Source: Treponema pectinovorum (GTDB lineage Bacteria; Spirochaetota; Spirochaetia; Treponematales; Treponemataceae). Taken from it: a stretch of DNA of 64,000 nt. Both the position numbers and the translations under genes were made by a program. The notes below the pieces were generated by a model. The model did not search any database, was not told the origin of the DNA, and saw nothing but the letters and a program-made list of their open reading frames with translations. Below are positions 1 through 7,190 of the stretch, one piece after another (position 1 is the stretch's first letter; each line of letters begins with the position of its first letter). Location: NCBI RefSeq assembly GCF_900497595.1, contig NZ_UFQO01000005.1, forward strand, positions 85,785 through 149,784, written 5' to 3'.

Positions 1-99
1 AATGGTTGTTTGAGCAGTTTCCATTTCTCTTGCAAATTGACTATCACTCATTCCTTTTGTATTTATGATTTCTCTTATTCTAACTAAAATTGGTTTCAT
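1..99 (-). CDS. XRE-family phage repressor, N-terminal part (cut by window edge)
   Basis: Reading leftward from the ATG at 99-97 gives 33 residues starting MKPILVRIREII and running through a helix-turn-helix (SDSQFAREMETAQTTI) typical of Cro/CI-type XRE regulators. A Shine-Dalgarno-like AAAGGTG lies just upstream of the start. Position and orientation, divergent from the transposition operon, match the c repressor of Mu-like phages, which keeps the early promoter silent during lysogeny. The C-terminal part lies outside the window, so subunit-contact or protease-like domains cannot be judged. Recognition as an HTH is solid; the lysogeny role is inferred from context. Confidence 0.75.
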   Translation of the reverse strand, partial: MKPILVRIREIINTKGMSDSQFAREMETAQTTI

Positions 100-257
100 T
101 TTTTACACCTTTTTATTAAAAATTGGTTGATTTAATACTCATTATGGTTTATTATCCAATTATGGTTAGTTGAAAAAGCAACTGATTAGCGTTTCACTGG
201 AAACATAGGGAGATTGCTTTTGCAACTAATCAAATTATCGACAAAAAGGAGGAAAGT
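100..257. promoter_or_regulatory. Divergent operator/promoter region of the prophage
   Basis: This gap separates the leftward repressor from the rightward early genes. On the minus strand TTGGAT (159-154) and TATTAA (137-132), 16 bp apart, make a candidate repressor promoter. Two related sites, GCAACTGATTA (178-188) and GCAACTAATCA (222-232), lie 44 bp apart. The first sits in a dyad AGTTG-N6-CAACT (168-183), the second overlaps a dyad TTGC-N4-GCAA (214-225). These fit operators for the repressor and/or the Ner-like protein. I could not pick a convincing rightward promoter. The motifs are seen; the binding is inferred. Confidence 0.5.
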
Positions 258-581
258 ATGAATTTGTCAGAAAAAAAACAGACAAGAGAAGCCCTTGAAT
301 GTTTTATGGCTTCCGCCTTCAAAGCAAAAGGGTTGGAAAAAAGGCGTAATTATTCAAAAAAGATAACAGTCTCACAAGGGCTGTATATCAAATATCGCCT
401 TAAGTGCATGGGCGTGACAGGTTCTGACATCGCCTTTGAGGTGGGCTGTGCACATCAAGCTGTATACAACGTCCTTTCTGGAAAGAGCCACAGCAGGCGC
501 ATCGAAAGCGTGGTTGCTTCCAAACTGGGTTACCCAAGCTGGAACGCAATGGTACAGGAACTAAGACAGCAGGCCGCATAA
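258..581 (+). CDS. Ner-like helix-turn-helix regulator
   Basis: A 107-aa basic protein, the first rightward gene after the operators, with SD AGGAGG before ATG 258. Residues from about 42 on (LYIKYRLKCMGVTGSDIAFEVGC, then AVYNVLSG and ASKLGYPSWNAM) resemble the Ner/Nlp pattern: a helix, an HTH that begins Lys/Arg-rich, and a terminal LG-P-W motif. In Mu, Ner represses early and repressor promoters soon after induction, and this gene has the matching position. The N-terminal 40 residues are an extra Lys-rich segment not found in the short Ner proteins. The family call is by eye and moderate. Confidence 0.55.
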   Translation: MNLSEKKQTREALECFMASAFKAKGLEKRRNYSKKITVSQGLYIKYRLKCMGVTGSDIAFEVGCAHQAVYNVLSGKSHSRRIESVVASKLGYPSWNAMVQELRQQAA

Positions 582-601
582 AAAGCGGAAGGAGGAAAAC
601 T

Positions 602-826
602 ATGACTCGATATGAAGAGTTGATGAACAAAAAAGACGCTGCGGAAAAAAAAGGCTGGAAGGAAAAAGACCCTAGTCTTAGAAAGTTCTATGCGAACGCC
701 GCGGAAGGATTTGAGTTAAAGGCAAAACGCCTTACCTACGAACAAGCCTGCATGGAAATAAAAAGCCGGGAAACGACACCAACTCATTTCTCGGCAGGAG
801 GCGGCGACGACAAGCCAGCCGCTTAA
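602..826 (+). CDS. Small phage protein of unknown function
   Basis: A 74-aa protein starting at ATG 602 behind a clear AGGAGG. It is highly charged and Lys/Glu/Ala-rich (MTRYEELMNKKDAAEKKGW), probably largely helical, with a Gly-rich and Asp/Lys-rich tail. I recognise no family. It lies between the Ner-like gene and gam, 20 nt after the former, so it is probably cotranscribed with the early operon. Mu carries several small accessory genes in this phase (for example kil), but no sequence similarity is claimed here. Confidence 0.6.
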   Translation: MTRYEELMNKKDAAEKKGWKEKDPSLRKFYANAAEGFELKAKRLTYEQACMEIKSRETTPTHFSAGGGDDKPAA

Positions 827-841
827 GTTTTAATAAAAACT

Positions 842-882
842 GATACGAGTGTATCAAATTTTCATAAGACGTGCAAAGCACG
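842..882 (+). other. Two small hairpins ahead of gam
   Basis: GATAC-GAGT-GTATC (842-855) is followed by CGTGC-AAA-GCACG (870-882), and the second arm abuts the gam Shine-Dalgarno AAGGAG (883-888). Neither has a proper U-tract, so an RNA-processing or translational-control role is more likely than termination. This is what the sequence shows; function is unknown. Confidence 0.5.
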
Positions 883-895
883 AAGGAGAAAAACT

Positions 896-1405
896 ATGGC
901 ACGGTATAAGCCAACAATGGACAAGCTGGAATCGTTGGAAGATGTAAATCTCGCGCTTCGAGACATCGGACTTGCAGAAAAAGAACTTTCTGTAATCGAC
1001 ACAGACGCAAACAAACAGATTGCAGAAATCAAAACAAAAGCCGCCAAGGATGGAGAAAAACTCAGAGGACGCATCGCGGAACTATCGGCAAAAATTTCAG
1101 CATTCGCCGAATACAACAAGCTCGAACTTTTTAAAGACAAAAAGACCGTCGACCTTTCGTTTGGAAGTTTCGGTTTCAGAAAATCTACAAAAATCAGCGT
1201 GAAAAAAACAACCGTAGAATTGCTAAAAAGGCTGGGGCTTCACAACTGCATACGCATAAAAGAAGAGGCGGATAAAGAAGTGATGGCGACCCTTGACGAT
1301 GAGACCTTGTTGCAAGTCGATTCTGTGCGAAAAACCACAGACGACTTCTTCTGTGATGTAAACACAGAGGAAGTCAACAAGGATCTTCTAAAAGGTTCTC
1401 TGTAA
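896..1405 (+). CDS. gam: Mu Gam-like host-nuclease inhibitor
   Basis: A 169-aa protein with SD AAGGAG 7 nt before ATG 896. It has the Gam pattern: an N-terminal helix (LEDVNLALRDIGLAEKELSV), a long Lys/Glu coiled-coil, then SFGSFGFRKS and a C-terminal region with LKRLGLHNCIRIKEEADKE. Mu Gam binds double-stranded DNA ends, protects linear phage DNA from RecBCD-type exonucleases and is a relative of Ku. The length agrees with the family. Here it precedes the transposase, while in Mu it follows A and B. Early-operon membership follows from spacing and orientation. Confidence 0.85.
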   Translation: MARYKPTMDKLESLEDVNLALRDIGLAEKELSVIDTDANKQIAEIKTKAAKDGEKLRGRIAELSAKISAFAEYNKLELFKDKKTVDLSFGSFGFRKSTKISVKKTTVELLKRLGLHNCIRIKEEADKEVMATLDDETLLQVDSVRKTTDDFFCDVNTEEVNKDLLKGSL

Positions 1406-1410
1406 AAAAG

Positions 1411-1443
1411 CAGGTTGAGCGTTCTGGATGTCAGCTCAACCTG
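1411..1443 (+). other. Perfect 10-bp hairpin between gam and the next gene
   Basis: CAGGTTGAGC (1411-1420) is perfectly complementary to GCTCAACCTG (1434-1443) across a 13-nt loop, with no U-tract after it. The Shine-Dalgarno AAGGAG of the next gene starts 5 nt later. An mRNA-processing or stability element, or translational control, is inferred; simple termination is unlikely. Confidence 0.55.
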
Positions 1444-1461
1444 ACACAAGGAGATAAAAAA

Positions 1462-2250
1462 ATGAACGAACTTGTAACATCACGTGCCACACTTACCCCA
1501 CAACAGGCGTTCCCATTTCAGCAGGAGATAGACACCTGGACGTTGGAAGAAGCCGTAGTGCAGATAAAGCCAAAAGTCGAACAGCTAAAGACGGTAAGCC
1601 TGGAAGTTGCCCGCGCCCTTTTCATCGCTCACCAGGCACTAGCCCAGCGTGGCGGCGACAGGCGTAGCGAGGACGCGCAGACATCCGGCTTCTGCGATTT
1701 TCTTTCCCTGGTCGGGCTTTCAAAGAAAACCGCATACCTCTGGTTAAAACTCTATTCTCCGCAGGAAGACCGAGTGCGAGACCCAGAAGAACTAAGGCTG
1801 GAAAAGTCCGCAAATCCGCAGATAGCAGACGATGAGCGGGAATCAAGGCTCGCCCACGCAATGGCTACAGGAGAAAGGCTTGCAGGCTGGACGCAGATAG
1901 ACGAGGCAGAATACAAGAGAAGAAAACAGAACGAACATTTTTCCGAAATGGCTCGAAAATGGGGAAGCAAAAAAATCAAGACAAACTGGAAGAACAACGA
2001 CTATTTTTCAGACGCAATGCGCAACGCAAAACAGTACGCAAGAATATCGTTCACGTCAAAAGAGCAGACACTGGCACAGTTCGAGATTTTCGAGCAGATT
2101 TCAGACTATCTTAAGACCTTTGAAGATCCTTCCGAACGACTTACAGCCGCCTACAACCTTGGACTTCGAGTCAGGGAGGTCGTAAACGAGATGGCGGCTA
2201 TGCAGTCTGAGCTAAACAGTTTTGACACAGTCGAATACACAGGAGACTAG
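1462..2250 (+). CDS. Phage early protein with DUF3102-like HTH segment
   Basis: A 262-aa soluble protein starting at ATG 1462 behind AAGGAG. Residues about 40-95 combine a helix (LEVARALFIAHQAL) with FCDFLSLVGLSKKTAYLWLKLY, an arrangement like DUF3102/ParB-type HTH segments in which a kinase-free HTH reads a site. The centre is charged (KRRKQNEHFSEMARKWGSKK) and the C-terminus is helical. It ends 3 nt before the transposase start, so the two are translationally close. Its role in transposition or replication is not known; the HTH reading is by eye. Confidence 0.5.
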   Translation: MNELVTSRATLTPQQAFPFQQEIDTWTLEEAVVQIKPKVEQLKTVSLEVARALFIAHQALAQRGGDRRSEDAQTSGFCDFLSLVGLSKKTAYLWLKLYSPQEDRVRDPEELRLEKSANPQIADDERESRLAHAMATGERLAGWTQIDEAEYKRRKQNEHFSEMARKWGSKKIKTNWKNNDYFSDAMRNAKQYARISFTSKEQTLAQFEIFEQISDYLKTFEDPSERLTAAYNLGLRVREVVNEMAAMQSELNSFDTVEYTGD

Positions 2251-2253
2251 TTC

Positions 2254-4257
2254 ATGAAGACATTCGTTCCGGTTGTAGACAAAAAATTCCCCCTAAGGAA
2301 CGCCGTCTATGACGCATTCAGAAAGCGTTCTCCTCTAATTTCAAAAGCGCAGGCTTATGATGATATTGCGAGGAAGTTCAACATCTCTGTTTCAACAGTC
2401 CAGCGGTATATCAAAAAAATAGAGACAGGGGCGGTTTTTGACCAGGTCGCAAAAAAACAGGGGCGCCACATATACGCCTGGGACGACGAGGCCTTAAGTT
2501 TTTTCAACAACTTCTACCTAGTTGCAATCCAGCAAGTGGGAGGCTGCACAGTCCGAAACGCATACAACTGCACAAAAAACGAGGCTAAAAGGCAGGGATG
2601 GTCAATAGGCTCGGAGCAGAGCGCCTATGTGCACGCAAAAAAAATCAGTCCAGCTATGCTAATGCTCGCAAAAGGCGGCCAGCGCGCGCTTGACAATATG
2701 TTCTACATAAGCCGAGACCTTTCAAAGCTAAAGCCGTTCCAGATGATAGTAGGAGACCAGCACATCTTCGACTTCTGGTGCATAGGACCAAACGGAAAGC
2801 AAATCCGCGCCGAATGCTACCTCTGGCTCGACATGGCAACCCGCCTTGTATACGGAGCGAGTTTCGACATCGCATACAACACCTACACAGTAACAAGAGC
2901 CTTGCGCATGGGAATAAAGCGATTCGGAAAATTTGAAAGCACTTACAACGACAACGGCTCAAGCGAAAAATCAAAACTCGCAGACCAGATAGTAGAGCGT
3001 CTCCAAAGCTACGGAGTAAAGTTCCTTGACGAAGCAGATTTGTACCACGCAGAAAATGGACGCTACATCGTGGAAGACACAGAGGGCTTGGTAGTAGATG
3101 TGGTGCCGACAAAAGCAGAATGGGAAAAAAAGCACCGAAGAATCTTTGCTCGCGTAAAAAACGCAAAGACAAAGCCAATAGAACGCTTCTTTTCAACCCT
3201 TGAACAGATACTGCTAGACATGTGCACACCAGGCAGGGTAAAAGGACTTGCAGTTTCCGCGCCAGAAGAAGAACAGGCAACCAGGCGCCTGGACTGGCAG
3301 AAAAAGAACGGCTACATCCTCACTTACGACGATTTTATCCGCCAGGTTCTAAAGGCAATCGACATCTACGAAACGCGCGTTCACCAGACATTAGGCTGCA
3401 CACCACGCGAAAGGCTTTCCGAATACAAAAAAGACGGATGGATTCCAACATTCATCGACCCCAGGGATGAATCATACCTGTTCATGGAAAGCACAACAAG
3501 AATCGTAAAAGGTGACAGAATAGAACTCAACGGAATCGAATATGTGGGACCAGACCTCACACAGGAAATGGTTTTGCAAAACCGAGGAACACTCGTCGCA
3601 TACAACCGCCACAAGATAGAAATCCGCTACGACCCCGAAAACCTGGATCTTGGAGTTTTTGCGATAGAGCCCGGAACGAACAACGCAATCGCACTGCGCC
3701 CAGTCGAAAAAATCGACATGCTCGACAGCGATTCAATGGTAAAGCAACTTGAATGGAAAAAACGCAATATGAAAGCCGTTCAGGAAGCGTTTCAGAAGGC
3801 GACCGAAAACAAAAACATCCGGCTTCTTTCAGAGCCAAATCGTTTTGAAGAACTTCACAAAGCCGAAGAACTTTCCCAAAACGCTCTTGAAAAAACAAGG
3901 CAGACAGAACACAAAAAGCCAGCCCTTGAGCTTCAAAAACCAGTCGTTCCAAGAAAAATTGAAACAAAAACGGAAGAAAGGGAAGTTCCTCTTTCACTAA
4001 ATCGCAGGAAAGAAATATCGCAGGAAGACTTCTTGAAAGACCTTGCCAGCAGAATTGGAAACGAAAACGTCCTCAGGGCACACGGAAAGCCAGTCTTTTT
4101 GACCGACCGCGACCGCTATCAGTATCTTCTGAACCAGTTCTATTCTGGAGAAAGACTTTCGCGCGAGGACATGGACTTCAAGTTTGCATACGAAGCCAAA
4201 ATGACCAAGGCAGAGGAAAACTATTTTGACTCGTATGTAAAGGGAAAATTCAACTAA
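2254..4257 (+). CDS. MuA-type DDE transposase
   Basis: A 667-aa transposase, close to MuA in length (663 aa). The N-terminus has a helix-turn-helix (YDDIARKFNISVSTVQRYIKK, about 35-55). The RNase H-like core shows the three acidic residues: D168 in VGDQHIFDFW, D233 in YNDNGSSEKS and E310 in AKTKPIERFF, each in the MuA-like context. A beta-barrel region (GDRIELNGIEYVGPD) and a Lys/Glu-rich C-terminal tail follow; in MuA this end contacts MuB and ClpX. It catalyses strand cleavage and transfer at TG...CA ends. The core looks intact, so the element may still be mobile. It is the first of the A-B-gemA run. Confidence 0.95.
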   Translation: MKTFVPVVDKKFPLRNAVYDAFRKRSPLISKAQAYDDIARKFNISVSTVQRYIKKIETGAVFDQVAKKQGRHIYAWDDEALSFFNNFYLVAIQQVGGCTVRNAYNCTKNEAKRQGWSIGSEQSAYVHAKKISPAMLMLAKGGQRALDNMFYISRDLSKLKPFQMIVGDQHIFDFWCIGPNGKQIRAECYLWLDMATRLVYGASFDIAYNTYTVTRALRMGIKRFGKFESTYNDNGSSEKSKLADQIVERLQSYGVKFLDEADLYHAENGRYIVEDTEGLVVDVVPTKAEWEKKHRRIFARVKNAKTKPIERFFSTLEQILLDMCTPGRVKGLAVSAPEEEQATRRLDWQKKNGYILTYDDFIRQVLKAIDIYETRVHQTLGCTPRERLSEYKKDGWIPTFIDPRDESYLFMESTTRIVKGDRIELNGIEYVGPDLTQEMVLQNRGTLVAYNRHKIEIRYDPENLDLGVFAIEPGTNNAIALRPVEKIDMLDSDSMVKQLEWKKRNMKAVQEAFQKATENKNIRLLSEPNRFEELHKAEELSQNALEKTRQTEHKKPALELQKPVVPRKIETKTEEREVPLSLNRRKEISQEDFLKDLASRIGNENVLRAHGKPVFLTDRDRYQYLLNQFYSGERLSREDMDFKFAYEAKMTKAEENYFDSYVKGKFN

Positions 4258-4283
4258 TAAAAAAAATCCACAAGGAGAAAACT

Positions 4284-5177
4284 ATGGAAAATCAGAATTT
4301 AAGGAATTGCATAGAAAACAATCGATTGTCAATGCAGGAAGCAGCCCGCCTAATCGGAGTAGACAAGTCTCAAGTTGTCAAAGTATGCACCAAAACTTAC
4401 CCTAACTGGCAGGAAAAGGAAGTTGAGTTCATCGAAAAACTCAGACAGGCAGGCTACACAAACACTATACCACAAGGAATAAATATTGACACCGATGTGC
4501 TGGTGTTGACCCCAAGCGTTTCAAACTTCCAGGCACTTGCCGACGACCTTTCAAATCCCGATGGAACAATGTCATCATCAATAGGAATGGCAATAGGAAC
4601 CGCCGAGCGAGGAAAAAGCCATTCATCCCACTGGTATGTACAGCAGAATCAAAATGCAGCATACGTCCTTTATGTGGACGGCTCAACAAAAGTCCAGCTC
4701 CTTAGAGACATCTGCGACTCAATAGCCCACACCCGTCCTTACAGTTTCGGACACTGCCTTTCTACTTTGGAAGAAACCTGCAAATACAGTCGCCGCCTCA
4801 TAATAATCGACGAGGCGGACAAACTCCCAGTCCAGCACCTGGAAATGCTTCGAGGAATAAACGAGCGCTGCAACCTTCCAATTTTGCTTGTGGGAGAAGA
4901 AGGGTTGAAGACAAAAACAGACCGAGTGCCACGACTTCGTTCAAGAATCCGGCATCCTATAGTCTTGTTTGAACGCGCAATTCCAGTAGACATAATCGCC
5001 TACTATCACGAGGCGGCAGGAATAGACATAGACCGCGCAACCGCAGAAAAACTTTGCAAGCACGCAAACGGCGGCTTTAGGTCAATCGTAAATGACTCAA
5101 TCGCAATTTCCAAGATGTCAAAGGCATCTGGAATTAACACAATCACAGAAAACATGCTTGAAAAACTCATAGCATAA
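4284..5177 (+). CDS. MuB-type AAA+ ATPase (transposition target selector)
   Basis: A 297-aa protein with SD AAGGAG before ATG 4284. The N-terminal HTH (MQEAARLIGVDKSQVVKV) is as in MuB. Walker A is GTAERGKS (105-112) and Walker B is RLIIIDEADK (171-180). MuB forms ATP-dependent filaments on DNA, delivers target DNA to MuA and protects the phage from self-insertion. It follows the transposase by 26 nt, the canonical A-B order. Length is close to MuB (312 aa). All ATPase motifs look intact. Confidence 0.93.
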   Translation: MENQNLRNCIENNRLSMQEAARLIGVDKSQVVKVCTKTYPNWQEKEVEFIEKLRQAGYTNTIPQGINIDTDVLVLTPSVSNFQALADDLSNPDGTMSSSIGMAIGTAERGKSHSSHWYVQQNQNAAYVLYVDGSTKVQLLRDICDSIAHTRPYSFGHCLSTLEETCKYSRRLIIIDEADKLPVQHLEMLRGINERCNLPILLVGEEGLKTKTDRVPRLRSRIRHPIVLFERAIPVDIIAYYHEAAGIDIDRATAEKLCKHANGGFRSIVNDSIAISKMSKASGINTITENMLEKLIA

Positions 5178-5186
5178 GGAGCTTAA

Positions 5187-5627
5187 ATGCCTGGAAAATC
5201 AAACAGAAATCGCTTAATATCGCTGATTCACGCACAAAAAAAAGCCGCACATCTAAACGATGAAAACTATCGGACGATAGTCTACGGAGCGACAGGAAAA
5301 CAAAGTTGCTCCGAATGCGACATGACAGAACTCAAGACAATCTTTAACGACCTCAATTCAATCCTTGAAACTCAAAAGCAGAAACCCTTTAGATTCTTTC
5401 CAGCCAGACAGACAACACAAAAAGAAGCAGTTGTCGCAAGGGCAAAAAGAATACTCGGCGACGGGTGGGAATCAAGGGTAACACAATTTATTCAAACTAA
5501 GGTAAAAAAGCACAGTCTATCCTTTTGTACACAAAATGAACTAAGACAAGTTATGGGCTTTATATCGACAATCGAGCGAACGGAGAATAAAAAAAATGAC
5601 GGAAAAACGAAATCCCTGGATAAATAA
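5187..5627 (+). CDS. gemA: GemA/gp16-family phage regulator
   Basis: A 146-aa basic protein whose opening (NRNRLISLIHAQKKAAHLNDENYRTIV, interrupted here as a motif description) is the signature of the Mu gp16/GemA family (DUF1018). The second half has GDGWESRVTQFI and a C-terminal helix. In Mu, GemA modulates host gene expression and DNA supercoiling early after induction. Its start follows the MuB stop by 9 nt with SD AAGGAG, and its end overlaps the next small gene by 32 nt, so all three are probably cotranscribed. Confidence 0.85.
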   Translation: MPGKSNRNRLISLIHAQKKAAHLNDENYRTIVYGATGKQSCSECDMTELKTIFNDLNSILETQKQKPFRFFPARQTTQKEAVVARAKRILGDGWESRVTQFIQTKVKKHSLSFCTQNELRQVMGFISTIERTENKKNDGKTKSLDK

Positions 5628-5754
5628 AAATTGTCCAGCCTGCACTAGATGCACACAAGAAAATTATTGTCGTTACTGCGGCGAAGAATGTAAAAAAATA
5701 ATTTATTGCACAGGATTTGTAAAAAAGGAAGAGAAAAATGAACGAACTATTTAA
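5596..5754 (+). CDS. 52-aa Cys-rich phage protein (putative zinc-binding)
   Basis: An ORF from ATG 5596 to the TAA at 5752-5754, preceded by CGGAG. It overlaps gemA by 32 nt at one end and the next gene by 17 nt at the other, the tight packing of a real phage gene. The protein has CPACTRC, CRYCGEEC and one more Cys: pairs of CxxC motifs that suggest one or two zinc-ribbon sites. A basic tail follows. No family is recognised. Such small zinc proteins often bind DNA or another protein, but that is inference. Confidence 0.6.
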   Translation: MTEKRNPWINKNCPACTRCTQENYCRYCGEECKKIIYCTGFVKKEEKNERTI

Positions 5755-6067
5755 GGTTGCAGACTATCGACAGACTTTAAGTGACGAAGAAAAGAAACTT
5801 CTTCGCGATAAGATTTACAAAAACGCATTGCTTGGAAAATTTATGTACGACACAAAAGAGGCGTCGGGCTTGCTGCATATCAGTTACGATGAAATTCAAA
5901 CCCTGCTTTATTTTTATCGGCTCGATTGCACAGTGATTAGAACAATAATAAGAATCCCCTGGTGGTCGCTTGTAGAATATTTAACAGACCCAGCAGAAGA
6001 CTTGGAGAATGAATTGCAAAACTATCTCAATTCAATCCCTCTAAAACGCGATAATCGTGCAGCATAG
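5738..6067 (+). CDS. Small phage protein, excisionase-like fold possible
   Basis: A 109-aa protein with SD GGAAGAG before ATG 5738. The middle (MYDTKEASGLLHISYDEIQTLLYFYRL) resembles the first helices of excisionase/MerR-like winged helices (xTKEAAxxLxIS), followed by a Trp-Trp strand (RIPWWSLVEYL) and an acidic helix. It overlaps the Cys-rich gene upstream. A DNA-binding role is plausible but unproven; it sits where Mu carries its late regulators (mor). Confidence 0.5.
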   Translation: MNELFKVADYRQTLSDEEKKLLRDKIYKNALLGKFMYDTKEASGLLHISYDEIQTLLYFYRLDCTVIRTIIRIPWWSLVEYLTDPAEDLENELQNYLNSIPLKRDNRAA

Positions 6068-6131
6068 TACAGCCAGTAAGCAAATAACGCGATTTAGAGA
6101 TGTTAAAATGGCACAAAAAGAAGGTAAAAAC

Positions 6132-6473
6132 ATGCAAAACAGCATTATTCAGGAAAACTACATCGATGAAGAAGCAGCAAACCAGTATCTTAATGATTGC
6201 TATAAAGGCGTGGATTTGCTTCCTAATGTGCCAGAAAAACTCACAGTACAGACAATGGCATCAGTTCTCGACATATCAGAACCTACAGTTTCCAGAATGA
6301 TTACTGCACAGGAAATAAAACCATTCAAAAAGGATGTACTCAACTATATTCTAAAAAATATGCTGGTAAATCGTCCTATAATCGACACGCCAGAAGACAA
6401 AAAAGAGCCAGAAAAGTTTGCTCCAAAGCAACAAAAAAAATCAAAAACACCCCAGTTAGAACTACTTTTTTAA
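6132..6473 (+). CDS. Small HTH-like phage protein, last gene of the element
   Basis: ATG 6132 is preferred over upstream starts because AGAAGG lies 7 nt before it; this gives 113 aa. The central part (LTVQTMASVLDISEPTVSRMITAQEI) reads as a helix-turn-helix with the recognition helix in EPTVSRMI. The C-terminus is Lys/Pro/Gln-rich and probably disordered. No family is recognised. It is the last recognisable gene before the element boundary. A transcription-factor role (Mor-like position) is inferred only from place and HTH. Confidence 0.5.
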   Translation: MQNSIIQENYIDEEAANQYLNDCYKGVDLLPNVPEKLTVQTMASVLDISEPTVSRMITAQEIKPFKKDVLNYILKNMLVNRPIIDTPEDKKEPEKFAPKQQKKSKTPQLELLF

Positions 6474-6570
6474 CAAAAAAATGACCCAAAAAGCCCCATT
6501 TTATCCCAGATACCCCCACAAAAAAAATCATTTTTTCTTAGAATTTTTTACCAATTTTTTTTGCGATTGA
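6474..6570. other. Prophage right-end/host junction zone
   Basis: About 100 AT-rich bases with A and T runs and no gene. The chromosomal HD-domain frame is open from 6571 but is closed by a TGA at 6568-6570, so phage sequence probably ends at or just before this point. Candidate CA ends occur at 6528-6529 and 6552-6553, but neither can be proven without the other end and its 5-bp target duplication. Confidence 0.45.
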
Positions 6571-7134
6571 TATTTTGTCGCCGCACTTACGGTTCTTTTG
6601 ATGAGGGAAACTGGAGTTCAGATGAGTGAAAAAAGGCTCTTCAACGATTTTTTTTCAGCACTTTTTCACGACCTTCCAGAAGCGGTTACGAGGGATATAA
6701 TTTCCCCTGTAAAACAGGCAACAGATGAACTTCCTCATATCGTAAAAAAGATTGAAGATGAAATCGTGCTTAGAGAACTTGTTCCTTTGATGGACGATTT
6801 TTATGTTGATGAAATAAGATATTTTACGAGCGACGAATTTTCAAACAGAATTAGAATCAAAGATGAGAACGGAAAGTTTCAAGTAAAACACGTTGACTGG
6901 CAGGAACTAAACGAAAAATATAATTCCAAAGAATACGACCCAGTCGACGGAAGGACTGTAAGGTTAGCAGACCACATGAGTGCGCTCATAGAAGCAGACT
7001 CTTCAATAAAATACGGAATTACCAGCGAACATCTTCTAAGCGGCAAAATCAATACTCTAAATTGTTATTCCAAAGGCGAAGTTGTAAACGGAATCGAAAT
7101 CAGAAACCTTTTTGAAGATATAGTAAGCGAATAG
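6571..7134 (+). pseudogene. 5'-truncated HD-domain phosphohydrolase gene
   Basis: The open frame runs from 6571 (YFVAALTVLLMRETG) to the stop at 7134. It contains the HD doublet in LFHDLPEAVTRDIISPVK, as in YfbR-like 5'-nucleotidase/HD hydrolases, and the later Asp-bearing segment RLADHMSALIEA. The N-terminus with the first metal-binding His (normally just before YFVA) is missing because the prophage ends here. Translation could begin at TTG 6598 or ATG 6601, but the metal site would be incomplete. The lost part should sit beyond the other phage end. The call of insertional disruption is strong; whether a shortened product is made is unknown. Confidence 0.75.
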
Positions 7135-7190
7135 AATCGTAAAAATTTCTTCTCATCTACCTGTCATTTTATTCCGATAATACAAGAGGT

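Larger units (their letters stand above)
1..6570 (+). mobile_element. Mu-like transposable prophage, early region (left part outside window)
   Basis: A leftward XRE repressor, an operator-like gap and a rightward run of Ner-like, Gam, MuA-type transposase, MuB-type ATPase and GemA genes are the defining set of a Mu-family phage. Gene spacing is tight with good Shine-Dalgarno sites, and codons are richer in C-ending forms than the chromosomal genes further right, which suggests transfer. The right limit is inferred: a chromosomal HD-domain reading frame resumes at 6571 without its N-terminus. No capsid, portal or tail gene lies between GemA and this boundary. Either the rest of the phage is to the left of the window or it has been deleted. 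The exact terminal bases and the target duplication cannot be fixed from this end alone. Confidence 0.85.

Noticed and set aside
2654..3280. Long minus-strand open frame inside the transposase gene
   Set aside because: It is Leu/Arg/Cys-rich, antisense to a clear DDE domain, and has no ribosome site. It is a shadow of strong codon bias.
6481..6570. Exact prophage end with TG...CA and target duplication
   Set aside because: Candidate CA dinucleotides exist, but the left end lies outside the window, so no duplication can be shown.
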